Of a stretch of DNA of 12,561 nt, positions 1-6,305 are shown one piece after another. Below the pieces are notes generated by a model. The model was not told where the DNA came from, did no database searches, and saw nothing but the letters and a program-made list of their open reading frames with translations. The stretch is from positions 1 through 12,561 of the forward strand of contig CACXHC010000146.1 in assembly GCA_902767285.1 (NCBI GenBank), in the 5' to 3' direction. This DNA comes from an uncultured Ruminococcus sp. GTDB lineage: Bacteria > Bacillota > Clostridia > Oscillospirales > Acutalibacteraceae. Position numbers and translations under genes: made by a program. The first letter of the stretch is position 1; the number at the start of each line of letters is the position of its first letter.

Positions 1-176
1 AGCCAACGGCACAGCACAGTAAAAGTTTTTTTGCTTCTTTTTTTTCAAAAAAAGAAGAGAAAAAGAAAAAGGGTTACATAGAAAAGCTAACGGCACAGCA
101 TAGTAAAAGTTTTTTTGCTTCTTTTTTTTCAAAAAAAGAAGAGAAAAAAGAAAATGGGTTACAAAGAAAAGCCAAC
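1..176 (-). repeat. Tandem pair of about 84-bp AT-rich hairpin repeats downstream of the SdpI-like gene
   Basis: Positions 1-84 and 85-169 are two copies of one unit. They differ by about four substitutions and one inserted A. A third copy begins at 170 but only about 7 bp of it is visible, and it runs into the stop codon of the neighbouring minus-strand gene. Each unit holds a near-perfect hairpin: CTTC plus a T8 run, a C, then an A7 run and GAAG (34-57 and 118-141). Read on the minus strand, in the direction of the gene ending at 176, each copy starts TTGGCTTTTCTTTG (TTAGCTTTTCTATG in the second) and ends CAAAAAAACTTTTA. Both landmarks recur in the element at 12441-12536. The hairpins could end transcription of the leftward operon or process its 3' end, but they are almost pure A/T. 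The first copy may extend beyond the window edge. Repeat structure is seen directly; the terminator role is inferred. Confidence 0.85.
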
Positions 177-862
177 TATTTCAACGATAAGCGAGAGTAA
201 AGCATAGGAACGACCAGCGACATCACGACCAGTTCCACAACAGCGATACAATTAGGCATATTATTATTAACTACTATTGACCACGCCGCAAGGCACACGC
301 CTATCATGCCCGAGGTAACGCCGAGCATCATAGCCAGACGCTTTGAACGTTTAGCGACTTCCTTGTTATTTTCGAGCCACTTGACGCTGATTCCGCACAA
401 TTTTGCGTTATCGCCGCCGCTGTACAACGATGATGTGAATATCACAAACGAACTCAATATAACGACTATTATCGATGGCATTATAACACCGATGTTCTCT
501 ATATTGTTGAGTGCAAATCCCGACATAACCCAGCTTATTATCGCCGAAAACCATGTCAGAAGCATATCCGCATTATCGCTTTTTGTGCTGATTCCTGAAA
601 GAAAATCATCTATCGCACTTTTTTCCTCTTCATCGTCATCGAGTTTGTTGTTCTTGTTTGATATAATTTCCGAAACAAAAAATGCTCCGGATATTATGAG
701 CGGTATAATCGCATAAATTCCGAAAAACCACTTGCTCCCCCAAAATAATGCCTCTCCCGAAATGTTATAAAAAGTTATGACTTCATCAGCCATAAAAAGG
801 CTTATTACCATAAAATTAAGTACGGTATTTACAACCGTAACCGTAAATATTAATTTCCTCAT
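176..862 (-). CDS. SdpI/DUF1648-like six-helix membrane protein
   Basis: A 228-residue integral membrane protein with about six hydrophobic segments, near residues 5-24, 45-67, 100-118, 126-147, 176-198 and 204-223. Between helices 1 and 2 the stretch FYNISGEALFWGSK resembles the DUF1648 signature, normally P-H-x-x-x-x-G then G-S-K. Before helix 5, LCGISVKWLENNKEVAKRSKRLA resembles the SdpI-family motif, normally G-I-R-T-P-W with a later W-x-x-T-H-R. Several signature residues are replaced, so membership is probable rather than certain. SdpI is the B. subtilis immunity and signalling protein against the SdpC toxin; most clostridial relatives are uncharacterised. An acidic loop (DDDEEE, residues 75-80) separates helices 2 and 3. 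The ATG follows a strong GAGGGGG ribosome-binding site and lies 31 bp after rluB on the same strand, so it is probably last in the operon. No SdpC-like toxin gene is in the window, so an immunity role is unsupported. Confidence 0.75.
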   Translation of the reverse strand: MRKLIFTVTVVNTVLNFMVISLFMADEVITFYNISGEALFWGSKWFFGIYAIIPLIISGAFFVSEIISNKNNKLDDDEEEKSAIDDFLSGISTKSDNADMLLTWFSAIISWVMSGFALNNIENIGVIMPSIIVVILSSFVIFTSSLYSGGDNAKLCGISVKWLENNKEVAKRSKRLAMMLGVTSGMIGVCLAAWSIVVNNNMPNCIAVVELVVMSLVVPMLYSRLSLK

Positions 863-893
863 ATATCCCCCTCATTTCGGTTTTCCTCCTCGG

Positions 894-1643
894 TCAGTCG
901 CCGTTTCCGACTGTCGTATTCGGCGATGCCGAAAGTCTGTGTACTTCGTCAGCCGAAAGCTCTCTCCACTTGCCCTGTGGGAGCATTCCCAACTTTACTT
1001 GACCAATTGCTGTGCGTTTCAGTCGTGCGACTTCTATGCCGAGTTTTTCACACATTCGCCTTATTTGACGATTTTTTCCCTCTCTCAAAACTATCTCAAG
1101 AACAACTCTGCCCTCTTCCCTCTTCAATACATGAACATCACATGGAAGAGTTTTATATCCGTCAATTTCCATTCCGTTACGCATTTGTTCAAGCTGTTCT
1201 TTGGTTATGTCGGGTCTTATGGTAACTCTGTAAACCTTCGCAACGTGCTTTGCCGGATGAGTCACCTTGTTTGCAAAATCGCCGTCATTCGTCAGAAGAA
1301 GAAGTCCTTCGCTTTCTCTGTCGAGTCTGCCCACCGGATATACTCTTGTATGAAAATCCTTAACAAGCTCGGCAACGCATTTTCTGCCTTTTTCATCTTT
1401 CATTGTTGTGACGTATCCTCTCGGCTTGTGGAGCATTATGTAATAATGCTTGTTTTTCGCCGTTACGCTGATTCGTTTGCCCTTTACCGTTATTTTGTCC
1501 CTTTCGGGATCAACCTTATCACCTATGTTCGCCGTTTGTCCGTTAACCTTGACACTTCCTTGAATTATAAGCTCCTCCGCCTTTCGCCTTGATGCTACTC
1601 CGCTTTGAGCCAGCACTTTTTGAAGTCTGATTTTTTCTCCCAT
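894..1643 (-). CDS. rluB: 23S rRNA pseudouridine synthase, RluB/RsuA family
   Basis: A 249-residue cytoplasmic enzyme that isomerises a uridine in an rRNA loop to pseudouridine. An N-terminal S4 RNA-binding domain (residues 4-60: RLQKVLAQSGVASRRKAEEL, then KVNGQ) is followed by the RsuA/RluB catalytic domain. The motif GRLDRESEGLLLLTNDG at residues 105-121 holds the catalytic aspartate D108. The C-terminal family signature REGKNRQIRRMCEKLG is intact. Length and domain order are normal for RluB; RluB (position 2605 in E. coli numbering) is likelier than RsuA (16S) from Firmicutes context, though sequence alone does not fix the target. The ATG has an AAGGAAG ribosome-binding site that overlaps the end of the upstream carboxypeptidase gene, whose stop lies 3 bp away, so the two are probably translationally coupled. 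B. subtilis also has rluB in the scpA-scpB-dacB neighbourhood. Confidence 0.93.
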   Translation of the reverse strand: MGEKIRLQKVLAQSGVASRRKAEELIIQGSVKVNGQTANIGDKVDPERDKITVKGKRISVTAKNKHYYIMLHKPRGYVTTMKDEKGRKCVAELVKDFHTRVYPVGRLDRESEGLLLLTNDGDFANKVTHPAKHVAKVYRVTIRPDITKEQLEQMRNGMEIDGYKTLPCDVHVLKREEGRVVLEIVLREGKNRQIRRMCEKLGIEVARLKRTAIGQVKLGMLPQGKWRELSADEVHRLSASPNTTVGNGD

Positions 1644-1646
1644 TAT

Positions 1647-2825
1647 TTAACTTCCTTTTCTTTTCTTTGATTGATTTGTATGTTTTAATATGAAATTTTT
1701 TATTTTTATGAAAAAACTCGCCGTGTTGTCAATAAACGATGTTTCAAAATCGCCGATTTCTGATGATTCATCTGCAAAAACATCGGTTTTGCCGGCATAA
1801 ACACCGCCTGTATAATATTTCAGCTCACCGATTTTGTCGCCCTTGCTCACCGGAGCATACAAAAATTTCGGAATATCGTACACTGCCGAAACGTCCGTAT
1901 TATCTCCGGCACAAACAAGCGGAGGTTCGCCCGTTGATATGAGTATTTCCGATAACTCTCCGTTAACCACGGGAATTTTTATTTTTTTGCTTTCCGACTC
2001 CGGCTGAGAAAGATTTGTATTTTCAAATCCGTAATCATAAAGAGATATGTGGTCATTCCAATCGTTGCCGTCATTTAGAGTGGCACACACCAAACGCACA
2101 CCGTCTTTTTCGGCACACGTCACAAGAGTTCTTCCTGCGAGGTCGGTATATCCTGTTTTTCCTGCGACACACCACTCGTATTTTGATAGAAGTTTGTTCT
2201 CATTATAATATGTTTGAGTTTTGCCTTTCGGCTCAACAAAATTTATTGTGATACTCCGCTGTTTATCAATTTCGGCAAAATCTGAATTGCTCATGCAGTA
2301 GGACATCAATTTACATAAATCGAGTGCTGTCGAATAATGTCCCTCTGCGTCAAGCCCCGACGGAGTTACAAAATGTGTGTTGAAAAGACCTATCCCCTCG
2401 GCTTTTTTGTTCATCATATCAGCAAAATTTTCGTAACTGCCCCCAACTGTGAGAGCAATCGCATTTGCGGCATCGTTTCCCGATACCATCAACATTCCGC
2501 CAATAATATCTCTCATGAATAAAACTTCGCCATCTGCCAAGTACATTGACGAGCCTTCCGCATACATATCGGAAGATATAACAATATTATCCGAAGTTTT
2601 GTCCGATTCCAGCCCCACCAATGCCGTCATGATTTTTGTTGTGCTTGCCATCGGAAGTTTTTCATTTTCTCTGTTCGCCTTGAGGATTTCGCCGTTGTTG
2701 GCACAGTATAAACAATATGCGTATGCCCCTATATCATCGGCATACGCCCTTATCGGAATACCTACCAGCAAAAATACAACTATGATACTCCAGATTTTTT
2801 TCAACACACATCGCCCCACATACAT
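1647..2825 (-). CDS. dacF: Serine-type D-Ala-D-Ala carboxypeptidase (DacF/PBP5 family)
   Basis: A secreted, membrane-attached low-molecular-weight penicillin-binding protein that trims the terminal D-Ala from peptidoglycan pentapeptides. Numbered from the ATG, a signal peptide (residues about 9-29, ending near RAYA) precedes the S11 peptidase domain. Its three motifs are all present: S61-T-T-K64 with the nucleophile, S115-G-N117, and K223-T-G225. The end of the protein resembles the PBP5 C-terminal domain (VSKGDKIGEL) and finishes in a basic amphipathic stretch (FFIKIKNFILKH, then KKRKGS) typical of the membrane anchor. The start is uncertain. The ATG at 2825 has no evident ribosome-binding site, while a TTG at 2804 (LKKIWSIIVV) lies 9 nt after GGGG and gives a tidier signal peptide. 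The gene sits between gerW-like and rluB genes, which suggests a sporulation or cortex role as for DacF/DacB, but housekeeping DacA-type activity cannot be excluded. The symbol is by family, not proven orthology. Confidence 0.9.
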   Translation of the reverse strand: MYVGRCVLKKIWSIIVVFLLVGIPIRAYADDIGAYAYCLYCANNGEILKANRENEKLPMASTTKIMTALVGLESDKTSDNIVISSDMYAEGSSMYLADGEVLFMRDIIGGMLMVSGNDAANAIALTVGGSYENFADMMNKKAEGIGLFNTHFVTPSGLDAEGHYSTALDLCKLMSYCMSNSDFAEIDKQRSITINFVEPKGKTQTYYNENKLLSKYEWCVAGKTGYTDLAGRTLVTCAEKDGVRLVCATLNDGNDWNDHISLYDYGFENTNLSQPESESKKIKIPVVNGELSEILISTGEPPLVCAGDNTDVSAVYDIPKFLYAPVSKGDKIGELKYYTGGVYAGKTDVFADESSEIGDFETSFIDNTASFFIKIKNFILKHTNQSKKRKGS

Positions 2826-2870
2826 TTTTTCGTTTTTGCAAAATATATGTGGATTAGTTATAAAATATGC

Positions 2871-3287
2871 TTAAACCTCGTCCTCACCGGCAGACTCTTT
2901 AGTGTTTTTCTTGCTTGAACGTTTAAACAAATCGCTTACCTTGTCGGCAATATCGGGAATCATGGCGATAACACGGTCAACAGCACCATCGAACTCCATA
3001 TTCAGCATTTTTACATTTCCGTTATTGACAACCAAAAATGCAACAGGCTGAATCGATACACCTGCACCGCTGCCCCCTGCGAAATTATCCTTGTCTTTCG
3101 GTGCAGAACCGTTCTTGTTCGGCAAATCCGAACCACCAGACGCAAAACCATAACTAACTTTCGATACCGGAATAATAACAGTCCCGTCAGGACATATCAC
3201 GGGTTCGCCTATGATAGTGTTAACATCTACCATTTGTCTTATTTTATCCATCGTGTTGTCCATCATATTTTCAAGATGATTAGCCAT
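2871..3287 (-). CDS. ytfJ: GerW/YtfJ family sporulation protein
   Basis: A 138-residue protein of the YtfJ (GerW) family. The conserved core is clear: an N-terminal helix (LENMMDNTMDKIRQMVDVNTIIGEPV), the segment PDGTVIIPVSKVSYGFASGGSD, and the glycine-rich GGSGAGVSIQPVAFLVV. The C-terminal tail is charged and variable. In B. subtilis the family is made during sporulation and is linked to spore germination; the biochemical activity is unknown. The start is the ATG at 3287 with AAAGG about 10 nt upstream. The gene follows the DUF2953 (YtfI-like) gene by 18 bp on the same strand, the same pairing as ytfI-ytfJ in B. subtilis. This supports both calls and suggests the host makes endospores. Confidence 0.92.
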   Translation of the reverse strand: MANHLENMMDNTMDKIRQMVDVNTIIGEPVICPDGTVIIPVSKVSYGFASGGSDLPNKNGSAPKDKDNFAGGSGAGVSIQPVAFLVVNNGNVKMLNMEFDGAVDRVIAMIPDIADKVSDLFKRSSKKNTKESAGEDEV

Positions 3288-3305
3288 ATTTATTACAACC
3301 TTTCT

Positions 3306-4019
3306 TTACAATTCGCCCTTAGCCTTAAATTTTATGAATCTCACCAACGCATGAACCGCACCGAATATCACAACCCACGGAATAAGCGAAATTTCAGTTG
3401 AAATATCCAATTCAATTTTTTCTTTATTAAAATCGGGCTTTATATTTACCGAATATTGGTTATATTTTATTACATTCAATATAATACCCAGTGCCGGATA
3501 TACTCCCGCACACAATCTGCCGTAATTTATTGCGGTATCGGCGGCATTATCAGACGCAACAATAATATTTATATCGATATTTCTAAAACGAACACTCCTG
3601 AATATCGGTTTCAGAACATTAGAAACAAGACTCGCTATTTTTTTGAATGCCTCTGTAATTGCTTCCACTCCGCCTTTATTATACAGGCTTTTGAGCCATT
3701 TTACAACAGGATTTGGCTTTTTATTTTTGTTTTTATCTTTTCGTTTTTGTTTTTTATTATTTGAATTTGTTTTCTGATTTTCGCTCTTTGGTTTTGATTT
3801 TTCAACATTGACTTTCTTTTTTGCAGAAATTTTTTTATTTTTAGTTTTTGCTTTTTGTGATTCTGTTATCGGAATTGTAAATTTGATAAACAAGTACCTT
3901 ATTTGAATAAAAACCTCGTTTGTGTATCTCACATAAAATCTTGTTGGAACACACAACGCCAATGCCAATATTATGAGGATAGTCAAAAGAATTTTCAGAA
4001 TAATTTTTATTATGAACAT
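3306..4019 (-). CDS. ytfI: DUF2953 (YtfI-like) membrane-anchored protein
   Basis: About 237 residues. One N-terminal transmembrane segment (residues 2-24, FIIKIILKILLTILIILALAL) leads into a DUF2953-type region. Its end is typical: the segment around NINIIVASDNAADTAINYGRLCAGVYPALG-like sequence, then INVKPDF-like (here VNIKPDF) and a second hydrophobic stretch near the C-terminus. Between the two lies a very lysine- and asparagine-rich linker, roughly residues 55-103, probably disordered. The start was set at the ATG at 4019 because a perfect AGGAGG lies 9 nt upstream. A GTG at 4037 in the same frame would put that ribosome-binding site inside the gene. Function is unknown; in Bacillus it is paired with the sporulation gene ytfJ, as here. 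Family assignment is good, and its role in spore formation is inferred from neighbours. Confidence 0.83.
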   Translation of the reverse strand: MFIIKIILKILLTILIILALALCVPTRFYVRYTNEVFIQIRYLFIKFTIPITESQKAKTKNKKISAKKKVNVEKSKPKSENQKTNSNNKKQKRKDKNKNKKPNPVVKWLKSLYNKGGVEAITEAFKKIASLVSNVLKPIFRSVRFRNIDINIIVASDNAADTAINYGRLCAGVYPALGIILNVIKYNQYSVNIKPDFNKEKIELDISTEISLIPWVVIFGAVHALVRFIKFKAKGEL

Positions 4020-4048
4020 TCCGAAATTCCTCCTCACAATTTTTTTAA

Positions 4049-4585
4049 TTAAGAATCGTCATTTTCATCGTTTTTATTTTTGTCGATTGGCATAAGCCCT
4101 TCCAGACTCTCTATTCCGAAACACCTCAAAAAATGCTCAGTAGTACCGTAAAGAAGCGGTCTGCCGGGGAGTTCGAGTCTGCCTTTTTCCTCAACAAGTC
4201 CTTTTTGACAAAGACTTGTTACCACTCCCGAACAGTCTACACCTCTTATCTGCTCAACGAACGCTTTCGTAACAGGCTGATTATACGCAACAACCGCCAG
4301 AACCTCCATCGCCGCACTCGAAAGCGGTGTGTTTTTCTTCATATCCATTACTTTCCGCACATACTGACCGTAATCCTTCACCGAACACATTTGATAACTT
4401 TTGTTCAGCTTTATTATTTGTATTCCGCTGTTTTGAGATTTGTATTTCTGCATTAGTTCTTCGACAATATTATTTACGGTTGCCGTATCGACTTCCAACG
4501 CAGATGCGATTCTCTCTGCCTCTACCGAAATTCCGCACGAAAACAATATTGCCTCAATTGCCGCTGATAATTCCACTTTTTCCAT
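4049..4585 (-). CDS. scpB: Segregation and condensation protein B
   Basis: A 178-residue subunit of the SMC-ScpA-ScpB condensin complex, which compacts and separates replicated chromosomes on the nucleoid. The N-terminus (ELSAAIEAILFSCGISVEAERIASAL) and the core (SSAAMEVLAVVAYNQPVTKAFVEQIRGVDCSGVVTSL then GLVEEKGRLELPGRPLLYGTTEHFL) are diagnostic of ScpB's paired winged-helix domains. The ATG at 4585 was chosen because GAGGTAG sits just upstream and the protein then starts as other ScpB proteins do; a longer in-frame extension to 4729 would overlap scpA by 140 bp and has no ScpB-like residues. The ribosome-binding site contains the TAG stop of scpA, so translation is probably coupled, giving matched subunit amounts. 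Confidence 0.95.
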   Translation of the reverse strand: MEKVELSAAIEAILFSCGISVEAERIASALEVDTATVNNIVEELMQKYKSQNSGIQIIKLNKSYQMCSVKDYGQYVRKVMDMKKNTPLSSAAMEVLAVVAYNQPVTKAFVEQIRGVDCSGVVTSLCQKGLVEEKGRLELPGRPLLYGTTEHFLRCFGIESLEGLMPIDKNKNDENDDS

Positions 4586-4589
4586 AAAT

Positions 4590-5306
4590 CTACCTCGAAA
4601 TATCGGTTGACACCATTTTAACAACAGCATCTTCGCCATCGCCGTCAACACGGATTCTTCTGTTTTTGACGAGTTCGAGAATTGCCAAAAACGTTGCCAC
4701 AAGCTCCGATTTATCCTCGCACTCCACAAACAAAACAGAATATTTTGTATCGCCGTCTTTTTGAAGTTTGTTGAGTACCTTCACTATTCTCGAACCTACC
4801 GGAACAACCCTTCTTGCAACAATTCCTTTGAATGCTTCCTCAGGCGGAGGAAGTTTCTTCTTCCCCCTTCCAACAGCACGAATATATGCGTCCGCAAGCA
4901 CCACCGGATTATGAACTCTTGTGTATGTCATATCGTAATCACGTTTGGACGGCTCTCTGCAAAAAACATCAAAAGAAATTATTCCCGACATCATAGCCGC
5001 TATACGCTTGCATTCCTGATATTCCAACAACTGACCGGTAAGCTCTTTTTTCAGTTCTTCGACTTCTTCCTCATGCTTTGGCAGAAGCATTGTCGATTTT
5101 ATATAAACAAGCCTTGATGCCATCTCCAAAAATTCCGATGCAATCTCCATTTGTTCTTCTTGCATTTGCTTGATTTTATCTGTATACTGCTCCAGCAAAA
5201 GCGAAATTTCTATATCGTATATATTGAGCTTGTTTTTCGATATTAAATTCAAAAGCAAATCCAACGGCCCTTCAAAAACGGGAAGTTTATAAGTTAACTG
5301 CTCCAC
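4590..5306 (-). CDS. scpA: Segregation and condensation protein A
   Basis: The kleisin subunit of bacterial condensin, about 238 residues, bridging the SMC heads and binding ScpB. The N-terminus carries the signature YKLPVFEGPLDLLLNLISKNKLNIYDI that contacts the SMC neck. A middle section (EIASEFLEMASRLVYIKSTMLLP, then LTGQLLEYQECKRIAAMM) and a C-terminal winged-helix region (VLFVECEDKSELVATFLAILELVKNRRI) are typical. Start: a GTG at 5306 lies 8 nt after GGGAG and gives an N-terminus like other ScpA proteins. A GTG at 5315, three codons longer, touches that ribosome-binding site directly and is less likely. The site overlaps the TAG stop of the M50 protease gene, so these genes also look coupled. 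Confidence 0.95.
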   Translation of the reverse strand: MEQLTYKLPVFEGPLDLLLNLISKNKLNIYDIEISLLLEQYTDKIKQMQEEQMEIASEFLEMASRLVYIKSTMLLPKHEEEVEELKKELTGQLLEYQECKRIAAMMSGIISFDVFCREPSKRDYDMTYTRVHNPVVLADAYIRAVGRGKKKLPPPEEAFKGIVARRVVPVGSRIVKVLNKLQKDGDTKYSVLFVECEDKSELVATFLAILELVKNRRIRVDGDGEDAVVKMVSTDISR

Positions 5307-5318
5307 CGTACACACTCC

Positions 5319-6005
5319 CTAAAAAAACGGCAAAAACGGCAGTCCGGCCACCAAATACACAAAAGACAAAAGCAATTCTTGAGGAACAGCCATTATTTTA
5401 TCGACTACTCCAAGCATAACAAGAACAACTAAAACCATCGAGAGCTTATCTTCATACATAAGTTGTTTTTTGTAGAGTTCATCGGCCAGTAACGCACCCA
5501 GTATTTTTGAGCCGTCAAGCGGCGGCAGCGGAATAAGATTAAATACAGCAAGTCCAACGTTGACCGCTACATAATACGAGAAAAAGTATTTTACTGCCTC
5601 ATACCACAAACTTGTACTGTGTGAGCCAAACAACACCGAAAATAATATCGATAATATTGCTCCTACCAAACCGGCAATAATATTCGCCACAGGCCCCGCC
5701 AAAGCAACAAGAGCCATATCTCTTTTAGGATTTTTCAGCTTATATATATTAACAGGCACAGGCTCCGCCCAACCGAATCCAACCAGCAACAAACACAATG
5801 CCCCCATGGGATTTATATGTGCTATCGGATTAAACGTGAGTCTGCCTTGTCTTTTTGCCGTATCGTCACCGAGCTTGTAAGCTATAAATCCGTGAGCCAG
5901 CTCATGAAACGGCAGAATTACCGCTATTACAACAAGCGTTGCCAAAATGTACATAACTATCTCCAAAAAGCTGATTTCCCCGCCCTGAAGTATAGAATAA
6001 AGCAT
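5319..6005 (-). CDS. Site-2-protease-family (M50) membrane zinc metalloprotease
   Basis: A 228-residue polytopic membrane protein of the M50 family, which cuts substrates within or next to the membrane. The zinc-binding HELAH motif (H34, E35, H38) lies at the end of a hydrophobic segment, and the third ligand is D164 in NLIPLPPLDG. Further family features are the segment LTFNPIAHINPMG (residues 57-68), WAEPVPVN and ALAGPVANI. It lacks PDZ and CBS domains, so it belongs to the compact S2P-like group common in Firmicutes (B. subtilis YwhC type) and not to RseP. Substrate is unknown. It is the first gene of the leftward operon, followed directly by scpA. The ATG has GAAAGGAAG upstream. Confidence 0.92.
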   Translation of the reverse strand: MLYSILQGGEISFLEIVMYILATLVVIAVILPFHELAHGFIAYKLGDDTAKRQGRLTFNPIAHINPMGALCLLLVGFGWAEPVPVNIYKLKNPKRDMALVALAGPVANIIAGLVGAILSILFSVLFGSHSTSLWYEAVKYFFSYYVAVNVGLAVFNLIPLPPLDGSKILGALLADELYKKQLMYEDKLSMVLVVLVMLGVVDKIMAVPQELLLSFVYLVAGLPFLPFF

Positions 6006-6038
6006 ACCTATCTTCCTTTCATTATTAACGTACTATAT

Positions 6039-6067
6039 ATTATACAACATTTCTTTAAAAAATACAA
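6039..6067 (-). promoter_or_regulatory. Candidate sigma-A promoter of the M50-scpAB operon
   Basis: On the minus strand a perfect TATAAT (6044-6039) is preceded, 17 bp upstream, by TTGTAT (6067-6062), a weak but acceptable -35. The expected transcript would start about 25-30 bases before the ATG at 6005, leaving room for the ribosome-binding site. Position and spacing support it. I found no comparably good promoter further down the operon, though the 45-66 bp before the carboxypeptidase gene could hide a weak one. Confidence 0.55.
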
Positions 6068-6160
6068 CTTCTTATTTTACACACGATCGTTTTTTCAAAA
6101 GTGTATATCACAACAACACAAACACTTGTTGAAAAATCCCGTTTTTGTTAAAAAAATCAC

Positions 6161-6204
6161 TTTACAAATTGGTTGATTTGTGCTAAAATAGTGAATGATA
6201 TAAT
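6161..6204 (+). promoter_or_regulatory. Two overlapping extended -10 promoters for porA
   Basis: Promoter 1: TTTACA (6161-6166), 17-bp spacer, TAAAAT (6184-6189) with TG at 6181-6182 (extended -10). Promoter 2: a perfect TATAAT at 6199-6204 preceded by TG (6196-6197), also extended -10, with no good -35 at normal distance. Starts would be near 6196 and 6211, leaving a leader of about 95-110 nt. A short dyad ACAAAT-N6-ATTTGT (6164-6181) sits between the -35 and -10 of promoter 1 and could bind a regulator. Which promoter is used is not decidable by eye. Confidence 0.6.
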
Positions 6205-6241
6205 ATCCAGTAGTAAAACTGCTTTTATATTGTTTTAAATC

Positions 6242-6269
6242 AACAAGAATTTCGTTTGAAATTCTTGTT
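6242..6269 (+). promoter_or_regulatory. Perfect 12-bp inverted repeat in the porA leader
   Basis: AACAAGAATTTC (6242-6253), a GTTT loop, then GAAATTCTTGTT (6258-6269). This can form a 12-bp stem in the 5' untranslated RNA, ending 21 nt before the AGGAGG. It is not followed by a T-run, so it is not a typical intrinsic terminator. It could stabilise the mRNA's 5' end or, as DNA, be an operator for a dimeric repressor. The geometry does not fit the redox regulator Rex (TTGTTAA-N4-TTAACAA). Structure is certain, function inferred. Confidence 0.75.
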
Positions 6270-6305
6270 CGGAAATAATATCAATACTCAAGGAGGATTT
6301 TTTTC

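Noticed and set aside
1..169. CRISPR array suggested by tandem repeats
   Set aside because: The repeats are contiguous, about 84 bp, with no unique spacers and no cas genes.
777..1592. A 271-codon open frame on the plus strand opposite rluB
   Set aside because: It lies wholly antisense to a clear RluB, has no recognisable domain or ribosome-binding site, and its composition fits a shadow frame.
4586..4729. N-terminal extension of scpB to 4729
   Set aside because: It overlaps scpA by 140 bp, lacks ScpB-like residues and a ribosome-binding site, while the ATG at 4585 has both support types.
6111..6131. CAACAA-N9-TTGTTG dyad in the divergent intergenic region
   Set aside because: Short arms of low-complexity sequence in an AT-rich region; expected by chance and not aligned with either promoter.
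6145..6167. Possible Rex operator (TTGTTAA and TTTACAA) at the porA -35
   Set aside because: The half-sites are separated by 9 bp, whereas Rex sites have 4, and the second half is imperfect.
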